Assembly (NCBI GenBank): GCA_003116975.1
Contig: BGKB01000020.1
Coordinates: 310,001 to 374,000, forward strand
Direction: 5' to 3'
DNA length: 64,000 nucleotides
Source of the DNA: Aurantiochytrium sp. KH105
Taxonomy: Eukaryota; Sar; Bigyra; Thraustochytrida; Thraustochytriidae
The notes under the pieces were generated by a model. It saw only the letters and a program-made list of their open reading frames with translations, did no database searches and was not told where the DNA came from. The first letter of the stretch is position 1. The number at the start of each line of letters is the position of its first letter. This document shows positions 19,709-29,500 of the stretch, piece after piece. Made by a program: the position numbers and the translations under genes.

Positions 19709-20015
19709 CGCGCCTTCGCACGGTCGTGCCGCGCGCAGTAGTCGCAGCGTGCCGGCCACTCCTCGAGAGCGCGAGTGCGGCCAGCGGCCGGCTTGAGATG
19801 CTCTTTGCACGTTTGCTCGCTGCTGTCTCGGGCTGCCCTGCCCGCCAGTCCCAAGCGCAACACCTTCTTTATGACCGCAAAGGTCTCGTATATGACTCCT
19901 TTCGCAGACGCTCGATCGGATGCTCCGCTCGCTGGAGGAACGGGAAAGGAAACACCCAAGGACACGGATGTGCACAAGAAGGACGTCGAAAGACTGCTGA
20001 GAGTGATTTTTGTGG
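19709..20015. other. Spacer between LRR gene end and cactin start
   Basis: About 306 bp that must hold the 3' UTR of the LRR gene and the promoter and 5' UTR of cactin, both on the minus strand. A reading frame crosses it, but with no recognisable protein. Confidence 0.5.
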
Positions 20016-22927
20016 TTATTGGAATAGATATGGAGCGAGCAGAGGAGCTTGCCCGGCGAAGAAGCGACACCGCGTTTGCATCTGTTTGACGCGCTGCTCG
20101 AGATCATGCACACGTTGCCGCTTGCTTGCGAGATGGTCCTCTTCAAGGTCCATAAGATCGTCTGCCTCAGCTTCTTGGGGAGAGTTACTATTTGGCAGCG
20201 TTGCAGCATCGTGATGATGTAAAATCGGTAAATTATACATGCGCGATAGCTGTATCGCTGCGCGCAGTTCCTGTGCAACGCAAATGAGCCATGAAAGAGT
20301 GTCTTTGGCGTCGGAAATGCGCATATTGTACGAAAGACCAGCTTCGACGGCTTCTCCAAGACCAACGCTGTGTCGGCACTTGCTCCATTTTAGCAGCATA
20401 TTCATTTTTTCTGCCGACCCAAGCTCTCCGAACCTACCATATCCCAGTCAACGTCTCGTTCTGCGTGAAAAGTACCTTTTGAAACTCCTCAAAGACGTTC
20501 AAATTGTGCATGCCTTGAGGAAGACTGTACGAAGAGGCGTCATCGTTGTTAGATCGATATGAATGTCTCGCGCAACCTTGTAAAGCTTACCTTAAGTAGG
20601 ACAGTGATTTATTCTTTGCGAGCATTCGCACAAGAGCAGCATAGCTCGCATCATTGATACTATGCAGGTCGTGTTCGTCCAGGACACTGTTTGTATGTTA
20701 GGACTCACTTATTCTTGTTGTCATTTTCAGCACATCGGGGTCTTACCTTAAATTTTCTATGGTATCATTTCTCTCAAGGGCTTGCGCAATCGCCTGGATG
20801 CCCTCGTCGTTCACTAGATTTCTGTAAAGACTGCGTTTCGTTTCAAGAAATCGTCAGCCCTTCATACATTCAGAATTTTTGTGCAACGAGAACGGAGCAA
20901 ACTTACAATAGAGATTTGAGAGCCGTATTCTGTTCAATCCCCATTGCAAGAGCCTTGAGTCCCGCACCACCAACGCTCGTATCCTGCAAGCTGCGTCACA
21001 GAGAAAAAGTCTTAGCTACTATCCTCTTTCTTGCTTCTTTTCGTTCTCGGGAAAAAGGCCAACGTACAATAGCTTTTCCAAGGTTGCATTTTGTTGAAGG
21101 GCTTGTCCTAGCGCCTCGGCACCCTCATCACCAATATGATTTTCTGCGAGACTGTTCCATTTCCATTCACGACAATTAGTCGACTTTCGTCAGCGTGAGC
21201 CTTTCAATCAAATGCGGTGCCAATAACTGCTGAAGTGTAACGTACCTGAGACTTTGGAGCGACGTGTTCGTTTCCAAGGATCGCGCTAGCTCCCGAGCTC
21301 CTCCGGCGCCAATAAGGTTACGTCGGATGCTACGATATTGTGTATTTGTGGAACAGCAATTATCGTTGGTGAAAGGCTAATCTAACTTGTGAGGAAATGA
21401 ACTTACCTCAGGTCTTCAAGCGATCGATTTTCGAGGAGTCCCAGACCCAGTTGCAGAGCGCCATGATCATCAATCACGTTCCGATCGAGGCTGCGCCGCN
21501 NNNNNNNNNNNNNNNNNNNCCCCCCCCCCCCGCGCCCCAAAAGAGAACGGACAAACTGGACTATTAGCTTTGCGATCAACGAGAGGAATGGCAATGTCGG
21601 AGGCTTCCACTTACCCGAGAGACCTCAGCGTATTGTTCTTCTTGAGCACGCCCGCCAACGCACTTGCACCATCTGCGCCAATGTTACAACCACGGAGACT
21701 TTTGTGACCAATCATTGACGTTAACGCCATGCGAAAATTTCTCTTTTTGCAATTGGCTGAAGAATTGAACTTACTCAAGGTTCGTCAAGACCAAATTGTG
21801 CGCAAGCGCACGAGCAATTTCTTGCACGCCCTTATCCCCCGTCATCGGCCCCGAGAGACTGTGCACAGCAAAGCGATTTAGTTTGCGAGCCTCAAATGCT
21901 GCTGTGCAAAATAGCTGATACCAACGTACGACAAAAAATGAAGCGTTTGATTATGCTCCAGCACTTGCGCGATTTCTTTTACGCCCGCTGCACCGAGCTC
22001 ACCAAAGGTTATCCTTTGAAGAGAAGAAGGTCGTCAATTAACTCATGCATCGTCATCGGTAAAGATCTTGGAAACAACAAAATGACCAAAAAGAAATACT
22101 TACGAAAGCTGCTGCAAGTTGACACCTCGCTGCAGCGTCTGTGAAATTTCCCGCGCGCAGTCGTCGTTCGCCAGCTTGTCCTCAATTCTTCGGCAGAGTC
22201 AGTCGCTGAGTCTGCAAAATTCGTAGCGATGCAAAGCAATGCGCACCAAAAACGTACGCAAAGTCACGAAGCGATGGGCAAAATTGCAAAGGTTGCATTA
22301 AAGCCCTGATCCCTGCGAGGTCAATGTTACGCGAAGCATTTGCCAGCACTCTGAAGAGTTTACTCGTTATGAGACATGTTAGTCATTGGGCAATGGCGTG
22401 CAGGCAGAGTACGACGATTAGAATGGCATGTGAAAAGAAAAAAAATGATCACGGACGGCTCTTGCGCCGCTCACTTACCGGAGACTTCTTAGTGTCGTGT
22501 TCCCTTCGAGAGCGTGAGCCAAGGCGATGGCCTCTTGTGTATCCAAGCCAACCGGACTTCGCGTTGTCAGCAAAGTCAAGCCAAGACAAGAGAGGACAAG
22601 AGTTCGCTTTGAGTCAGTGAAACGCCTCTTCCCTCAACGTCGCTCACCAGCATCGTACTTGAGATGTGTTTTACCCTGCTCCAGGTCGCGGAGGGCGTTG
22701 TCGAGACGAAAAGTCGTCATGGGTTGCACACGCTGGCACCACCTTGGCTGTAGGTCCTCGCGAAACACCACGCGACGCTGCAGCCGCGATTCCGTCGCGG
22801 GTTCAACGAGCTCGCCCGAGCGCAAGCGCAAGTGCAAGCGCAATCGCGCGGCAGGCTGCTTCTCAGCAGGCACGACGGGATCCGTCGACCCAAAGGATGA
22901 CTGCGACGACGAAGATAACGAAGACAA
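20016..22927 (-). CDS. NLRC3/RanGAP-type LRR protein in 15 exons
   Basis: Spliced by inspection: 22927-22659, 22556-22479, 22350-22258, 22187-22104, 22013-21930, 21858-21775, 21698-21615, 21490-21407, 21329-21246, 21151-21068, 20990-20907, 20830-20747, 20686-20591, 20524-20438 and 20382-20016. The sum is 1,746 bp, or 581 residues. All 14 introns have GT...AG ends and all are phase 2. Nine consecutive exons are exactly 84 bp, each one 28-residue ribonuclease-inhibitor-like repeat. Examples are NHIGDEGAEALGQALQQNAT and NLVNDEGIQAIAQALERN. The first exon (MSSLSSSSQSS) is low-complexity. The last encodes a helical, partly coiled-coil tail (VHDLEQRVKQMQTRC). No NACHT or other effector domain is visible, so it is a bare LRR scaffold, perhaps ciliary or regulatory. 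A 20-N gap lies in one intron. The exact sites of the first and last introns are the least certain. Confidence 0.88.
21500..21519. other. Assembly gap (20 N) next to a poly-C run
   Basis: Twenty N followed by 12 C (21520-21531), inside the intron just before the LRR exon 21490-21407. Its true length is unknown, and a homopolymer or collapsed repeat probably caused it. Confidence 0.99.
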
Positions 22928-23189
22928 CGAGGCCGATACTTTATGACCGCATGTGTTCTAAATCCCAGCGCCCGAGATGTAGGGCCAAGGACCCCAAACC
23001 TAAGTCAAAGGGAGAAGGGAATCTCTCCGAGGCTTCGTCGCATCGTCCGGCTGCTGCGCCGCGAGCGAGGCGGGCAGGCGCAGCTGTGCCGACCGCCGGG
23101 CTGCTGGCCGCTCGTCCCTCTTTCGCTGGGGAGAACCTCTCCTTTATGCCCGGCAGCGGACTCGTCCAAGCGCGCAGAGAGATCGAAAG

Positions 23190-24227
23190 ATGACGCGCGC
23201 TCTCGACGACGCGCACAAAGACCTCGCGGGGGCCGTTGCAAAGGGCGACTACGGCAATGTCGTGCATCTTGTGTTTAGACATGGTGCAAGGGGCCCCAGC
23301 AAGAACGCCGTTGCTGCGCTTGAAGGCACCAAGATTGCCGAAAGCTGGCCGAAAGAAGAGCTCGAGGAGCTCACACCACATGGCTTGGACCAGTGCGTCA
23401 CTCTGGGCGAGTGCTTTGGCCAAGCGATCGTGTCTGCAGCAGAAGGAGACGCCGCGCCGCCGCGCGTAACGTGGCACTCAAGTCCAATTGACCGAACCAT
23501 TAGCAGCGGCAAAGCATTTCTCGAAGGTCTCGCCAGTGCCGGGGCGCTTGGTGAGGCTCCCCCAAGTTTTGACGAACCCGAGCCGGCTGGCGACCACGAT
23601 CCTCGCTTGCTGTATAGAGGATTTACAGAGGTACAAGAATACAAGGATGCTCTTGCAAGGTTACGTGCTGGACCAGAATTCGAGGCCTTTGGCAAAGAGG
23701 CTGAACCCATGCTTGTTACCATCAAGCCGAGTCTCCTGGACATTTTTGACACTTGGGCACAGCGTATCAATGTCACTACCTACGTGGAGGAGCTGATGGA
23801 CTGTGAAGCTGCGCGATCGCCGGACGAGCCCCGTGTGCTTCATGAGCTAAACCCACCAGAAGTTCGCGAAACAATCACGGGGATGGCCCAATGGTGCTGG
23901 AGCAAGCGGTTTTTCGAACTTGAGGAATGTAAGACGCTTGCGCAGCCCTTGCTCAGCTACATCCAGTCTACTTTTGTCGATACAGCGGACGCGGCCCCGC
24001 TACACATCTACCTTCACTCTGCGCACGATTACAGCATTTTGCTTCTTCTCCAGCAGCTTGGTCTCGAGAGCTATCCCACAGGGCCCACGCTTGGGTACGG
24101 CGGATTTCTTGTGCTTGGCTCCAACGGCAAGTCTGCGCTCAACCCACGCCCATTCCATGGTCGCGATCTCAGCGTCGACTCTAACGCTGCTGTCCAGGTC
24201 CCGGGGGTCCCCGCACCGGCCATCTAG
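23190..24227 (+). CDS. Histidine acid phosphatase family protein
   Basis: A 345-residue branch-2 histidine phosphatase. FRHGARGP (about residues 28-35) carries the catalytic His that is phosphorylated, with the flanking Arg residues. HSSPIDRTISSG (about 93) matches the second Arg region (usually S.D..R...S). HSAHDYS (about 274-280) supplies the HD proton-donor motif. The family includes acid phosphatases and inositol-phosphate phosphatases, and the substrate cannot be read from this sequence. No signal peptide precedes the domain (MTRALDDAHKDLAGAV), so it is probably cytosolic, unlike secreted phytases. The length is typical of the compact members. It is divergent from the LRR gene, 262 bp away. 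Confidence 0.9.
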   Translation: MTRALDDAHKDLAGAVAKGDYGNVVHLVFRHGARGPSKNAVAALEGTKIAESWPKEELEELTPHGLDQCVTLGECFGQAIVSAAEGDAAPPRVTWHSSPIDRTISSGKAFLEGLASAGALGEAPPSFDEPEPAGDHDPRLLYRGFTEVQEYKDALARLRAGPEFEAFGKEAEPMLVTIKPSLLDIFDTWAQRINVTTYVEELMDCEAARSPDEPRVLHELNPPEVRETITGMAQWCWSKRFFELEECKTLAQPLLSYIQSTFVDTADAAPLHIYLHSAHDYSILLLLQQLGLESYPTGPTLGYGGFLVLGSNGKSALNPRPFHGRDLSVDSNAAVQVPGVPAPAI

Positions 24228-24681
24228 CAAGCTCGTGAAATCGATTTTCTTGTTTTGACCAGAGTGTGGTATAAGTGAAAGTCAAGACGCCTCTTCGTTT
24301 TTCTCACGTGCGACTGAAATCCCTTTCCACTCCTTCCTACCTTTCATCGTTTCCTCCGTTTGTGTTTTACGCGCGCGCGAGATTGGTGCAAGCCGCAACA
24401 TTCTGGATCCAGAATTCCCGGCCCAGGACCCACAACCACTCGCCTGCGCGTCCGTTCGTATCAGCTGCAGCATGCATACTCGAAAGTATCCGCGATGTCC
24501 GCTTCCCGATCCACACGCAAGACGACCGAGATTAAGATCAAGAAAACGAACGATCGTTCGCGGACGCAGTCCGGCGGCGAGCAAGCCGTTGTTGTCCTCT
24601 CCCATCGCGGCGCCATCAGTCCCGCCACCACCGGGCCGTCCGCCTCCTCACAATCGATCGCTTCATGAGTCAATCCTCGCT

Positions 24682-24706
24682 CGCTTGCTTGCTTGCTTGC
24701 TTGCTT
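24682..24706 (+). repeat. (GCTT)n array
   Basis: About six GCTT units. This array pairs in inverted orientation with the AAGC array at 25005-25042. Confidence 0.9.
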
Positions 24707-25004
24707 ACTTGCATTTCCTTCGTCCGAGGCCGCCCGTGCCATCAACCAAGCGCGTTCACGTCCTCGACACGCACGTTCTTGCCGTGCTCCGCCTCCCCAA
24801 CAATGTAAGTCAGGACCCTGCCGGCATAGGACCGACGGGACTGCAATCTTTGTGTCCTATCGGGCACCTGCGCGGCGATGACGACACCCTCTGCAAGTTC
24901 CAGCTCGCATCGCAGGCGCAGTCATTTGTCGCCAGTGACGCTCGCTGTCTCTGCGCAGGAGACGCTCCGTCGCCGCTGCAGAATACGAGGCCAGATCTGC
25001 AAAA

Positions 25005-25042
25005 CAAGCAAGCAAGCAAGCAAGCAAGCAAGCGAGCGAGCG
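25005..25042 (+). repeat. (AAGC)n array grading into (GAGC)n
   Basis: About seven AAGC units followed by two or three GAGC units. It is the reverse complement of the GCTT arrays elsewhere in the window. Confidence 0.9.
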
Positions 25043-25192
25043 ATCGAGCCGCCGAGGAGCCCAAGCCCGAGCTTGGTCCGGAAGGAAACCTGTTTTGGCT
25101 GGCTAGGCAAGGCTAGGTAGGCTAGGAGGGATCGTTTGGGTCCGGAGGCAGACGGATATCAGAGTTGTTGACCAGACAGACCCAGACCCTCC

Positions 25193-26263
25193 ATGCTCGC
25201 CGCAGGCCGCCGCGCTTGGGCCCCGAGCAGCTTGCGCCCCGCCGCGCCGGCCGCCGCCCGGATCTTGGCCGCAGAAAAGACGCCTCTGCGCGGAGCTGCG
25301 CGCGCGCGGACCATGGCGACCTTCAACCGGCTCATGAATATCGACGAGGCGAACCCGGCGGGCAACGTGCACGGCGGCCAGCTCTTGCGGTTCATGAGCG
25401 ACGACGCCGGCTACGTCGCGGCGCTGCGGCACCTCAACAAGGACGCCAAGGGAAAGTTCAACGCGGCGCTGGGCACCGTGTCCAAGACGGCCTTCCACGC
25501 GCCAGTCCACGTGGGTGACCTTGTCACCGCGCGGGCCGAGGTCCTCAGCGCTTCGGCGCATAGCCTGGTCGTGCACGTGGACCTCTGGGCCGAAAGCCTC
25601 ATGACCGGCCACCGCAGACTCACAAACTCCACGGATGCCATCTACGTGGCGCTGGACGCCAACGAAGCGAGCGGGCTCAAGGTGTCCTCAGACAAGATCC
25701 CACATGTTGAACACGTTGACCACGAAAAGGAGCAACATGGGCAAGAGGTCTACCGCGAGCATCTTCTTGCGCGTCAAGACGAGACGCAGTCCGCCGCAGA
25801 GCTCAAACGCCGCTTCAAGGAGGAGCAATGGACGGCCTCGCTTGGCCACGTGCTCCTCCCTACGGACTGTGCGCCGACCAACCGCACGGCCAAGGGCGGT
25901 CGCATCATCAAGCTCATGGACGAGGTTGGCGCGGTGGCTGCCTGGCGTCACAGCCGCACCAACTGCGTTACGGCCTCCATTGAGACTCTTCGATTCCGTA
26001 AGCCGCTTCATCTTGGAGATCTTGTCTCGCTCCGGGCACGTCCCACCTATGCCTCGAGCAAGAGTTTGGAGGTTGAAATCATTGTCGAGACGGCATCGCC
26101 CATCACGGGCGAGTCTCACATTGCAGCGCACGCCTTTTTCGTCTTTGTCGCGCTCGACGAGAATGGTACGGCCATCAAGTTACCTCCACTCGACTCTTAC
26201 TCGGAGGAGGCAGAAGCACGCTACAACGAGCGCAAGGCAAGCCAGATTAAAAACAGAAAGTGA
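25193..26263 (+). CDS. Double-hotdog acyl-CoA thioesterase (ACOT7-like)
   Basis: A 356-residue enzyme predicted to hydrolyse fatty acyl-CoA to free acid and CoA. Two hotdog domains lie at about residues 42-155 and 215-340. The first has NPAGNVHGGQLLRFMSDDAG, with the Asn and the HGG turn typical of the family. The second has AKGGRIIKLMDEVGAVAAW, carrying the Asp. In ACOT7 one catalytic residue comes from each domain (Asn and Asp), which fits. The first about 50 residues are Ala/Arg-rich without acidic residues until AAEKTPL and look like a mitochondrial transit peptide. MATFNRLMNIDEAN is an alternative start for a cytosolic form. It converges with SMG1. Confidence 0.92.
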   Translation: MLAAGRRAWAPSSLRPAAPAAARILAAEKTPLRGAARARTMATFNRLMNIDEANPAGNVHGGQLLRFMSDDAGYVAALRHLNKDAKGKFNAALGTVSKTAFHAPVHVGDLVTARAEVLSASAHSLVVHVDLWAESLMTGHRRLTNSTDAIYVALDANEASGLKVSSDKIPHVEHVDHEKEQHGQEVYREHLLARQDETQSAAELKRRFKEEQWTASLGHVLLPTDCAPTNRTAKGGRIIKLMDEVGAVAAWRHSRTNCVTASIETLRFRKPLHLGDLVSLRARPTYASSKSLEVEIIVETASPITGESHIAAHAFFVFVALDENGTAIKLPPLDSYSEEAEARYNERKASQIKNRK

Positions 26264-26512
26264 GTCGATATCGGCGAGTTCTCAAGTCCCAGGACCGTTT
26301 GACTCGCAAATCCCAGATCGTCCTTGCTTACTCATTGCCTTCCACATTTCCTTCTTCCCCTGCATTTCCTAGAAATTCACTGTCAAAATATCTGCAATCC
26401 TTGCGACCTAGCTGGACGCAGTAAGTCTCACAGTCGGTCTTGAGCCAAATATTCACAGGCCAACCACAGCAAACGAGACGACATCTTTCTTGTTTCATTA
26501 CCAAGTAAGCGA

Positions 26513-29500
26513 TCAGACGAACGGCATCCAGCCCTCGTACATGCGCGCAAGCCGCTTCTCCGAGGTAGCTTGCGATGTGAGCGTCGCGACAAGCGACGCC
26601 ACGGGTTCCGCGTCCGACAATTTTGCATCCACGCGTCGGAGTACTTCTGCAGCTTTGACTTGTCGTCGCTTGCGTTGCGTCTCTTCGTCCGGAGGCCGGC
26701 GGCCAAAGTCACCCGTTCCCTTCCGCGCCAAAGCAAGAAGCTTGCGAAGACGATCTCGAATCCGTTGCGTACACTGCACGAGTCGTGCAAGCTTGATGTC
26801 AGCCTGTGACGAGAGGGTCCGCTGGGCAATCAGGTCCGACGCAAGTTCAAAGAAGGGGCCCTCTTGATCAGCACCACGACGAATGTTTGAAATATTTGCC
26901 CACACCTGCGCATTGCCAAGAAGTGCGCTATTGCGGAGCGCCTCAATCTTGTCATTAAGCGCGGCACGTGCTCGCTCTGCTTCGGCTACCTTTTTCTCGC
27001 GAAATCGACGATGTGCTGCCTCGGCGTCGTCGACTTCCCTCGCAGCCTCGCGTAGCGCGCGAATGCGTCTTGCCAATGCCAGACCTTCACGGATACCGCG
27101 CGCAAGTTCCTCCACTTCCTTTGCAGCTTCTTCGGCAAGGGGACCGAATTCAGTGTCCATTGACATGGACTCCCATGAGTGGAGCGCCATGGGCTCGTCG
27201 AGTCGACCTCCTGCCCCAACTGCTGCTGCTGCTGCTGCTGCTGCACCTGGAGCTCCACTTTCAGACGAGTCTGTTGCAATCATCGTCGTGGCGGGTACGC
27301 GCACATCCAAAGCTTGCGCCTCGATCTTAGCGACACTGCTAAGCACACGACTTAGAGCCTCGGCGCTCTCCAAGACAGCACGACGACTGGTGTCCGTCTG
27401 GGCGCCGGCTCGCCGGAAAGCTTCAATCGAAGAAGCAAGTTCCTTTTCGAGGCGAGCAAGCTGACGGCGCAGCTCGAGCCGTGCCTTCACGGCGCTCAAT
27501 GCTGATGCAGACCGGTCAAAGGCACCGATGCCAGCGTTCCAGAACCAATCAAGCGCAAACGCGTGTCGCCAGGCGACACTCGGGTCCACACAGGTTTGCG
27601 CCACGGACGCCACCGTCGAGCGAATGTGCTCTGCCTCGACACCAGCAACAGTGTTACGAATGCCCTCCTCGGCACGTTCAACGTTGCTTGCGAGACGCTC
27701 CATCTCCTTGGCCGAGAGTCGTTCAGTCTCAATGACAGCGAGCGCCATGTCCAAAATTTCATAAACGCCCATGCGCATCGTCTGGAAGCGGCTGACCCAG
27801 TCGTCTACAAGAGTATTCGAGCCATAGCCGTCTGCTTCTCCGTGCTGTTTAAGGTCACTCTGCAGACTTTCAAGGCTGCGCATGGCCTCCTCCGTCACGG
27901 TTTTCAGTTTCCCCGCCGATGCGTCGCGACGCACATCAAGCATAGCAAAAGCCTGCGTGAGTGAGGCGTCGATGCGCGGCAAGACATGCCCCTGCTGAAG
28001 AGCAATCGACCCGCTCGCCAGCTGCGCTTGCATGCGGTCACACCGCCCTTGTACCTGGATGATGGACTGCAAGGCTTCCGTCAGCCATTCTCTTCGAAGA
28101 CGCAAATTGCCACGCAGCTCCTCCAAATCGCCCTCCAACTGCTCCAAGGCGGCGCGCGGGTCCTGTCTCTCCTCGTCATCGATAGCATCGCCGTTTCCTG
28201 GATCCAGCCCCCCAAGGACCGCGCCAAGTCGCTGGCGATCGATGGATGACATTTGTTCGGGCTCATTGACAATCTCGTGGCGCGCGCTCTCTTGACCAGG
28301 GCCAGAGCTGTAGCGGTGCGAAATCTTGTCGTCCTGCACCGCATGCAGAGGTAATACTGGACGCGGGACGGCCTCAGCCGCAGCCATGGCTTGCTCTTCG
28401 AGGACAAGAAGAGCATCGACGCAAAGAGACTCGTCGTCGTCGGCCTCGTCGGGAATATTGACCTCCGAAGCCAGTAATGAGATGCTTACGTTCACATTGA
28501 GTGAATTGTCTGCCACCTTCATTTTGCTGCCCGTCCAGCTAATGCTCGAATCATTCACAATCGAGCCTACCAAGGAAAGAATTAATTTGCGATGCTCACG
28601 CATGCACGTGAGCGCCGCCCGTGCCCAGCCGGCATAAATGCCCTCTTTCCCACACCATCCCGAAGCATCCAATGCCGCCGAGCTTCCGTCATCATTTCGG
28701 ACAGCTCGCTGCAATGGAAGAGCACCTTGTAGCGACCGCGTCAAGCGAAAAGGGACAGTTTCTGGAACAGCCAGACGATGACCCGACTCAAAGCATACAT
28801 TGTAGTCGATGTGCACAAGCTCTCCGCTTCCGGGCCCCGACGAGAGATCCAGCATGATGTTTGACACGTGACGATCTCCCAAACCCATAATGTGGCCAAA
28901 GATGCTACTCCCGGCCAGGGAACGCGCGTATCGCTTCGAGCGTGCCCACCACGCACTGGCGTCAGGCGAACAAGTCCAAAGCTCTCGCGCAAGCAGGTCT
29001 TTCGGTACGAGGCACACAAGCTCGCGAAGCGCGTCAATGATAATGGCCTCGGGCCAGTCCGTGCGTCGAATCTCGCGCGCGGCCTCGAGAGAAATGTTCA
29101 ACTCCTCGGCAAGCCGACGGTGAATTGCAGACACAAAGGCATCACCCTTGAGTGTTCTAGTTCCCTCGGAAAGGCATCGTGACTCGTACACATCCATGAT
29201 GGGTCGCGCACCTTCGACCCACTGCACCAGGCCCACACTCTGGCCCAAAGCGACCACCTCGTATGTGCGAATGCTGCCCGCTTCGGGGAGAAGTGAATCC
29301 AAAATACTACCAATCTGCAGCACACGCTCATCGAGGCGCATGTCGTCGCCGCCCTTGAGCAAGAAACCGTATGGGCGGCCATCTGTCCCGCGAATCCACA
29401 CGCGTTTTGGACGTGTTTTGGATGTCAATGCCTGCACCCGATTCTCAAACGAGTGTACGCCCACATCCCACTGCCCAGGAACGCGCAACGTGTACTCTCC

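Larger units (their letters stand above)
24228..25192. other. Intergenic region with inverted tetranucleotide arrays
   Basis: It separates the phosphatase and thioesterase genes. It has a GCTT array near 24682-24706 and its inverted counterpart, an AAGC array, near 25005-25042, about 300 bp apart. Short frames occur (for example ATG 24498 to stop about 24668), but none is supported. Confidence 0.5.

Noticed and set aside
19709-20365. 219-codon N-terminal extension of cactin
   Set aside because: It overlaps the LRR gene's last exon on the same strand and shows no conserved sequence. The RS domain begins right after 19708.
20383-20437. Ending the LRR gene at a stop by using the CAG acceptor at 20411-20413
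   Set aside because: That splice creates TGA at once. The acceptor at 20383-20384 keeps frame and phase 2 and leads into a plausible helical tail, so it is preferred but not proven.
24472-25116. 214-codon frame including KQASKQASK
   Set aside because: The repeat part is a translated AAGC array and the rest shows no domain. The GTAAGT at about 24804 could be a splice donor but has no convincing partner exon.
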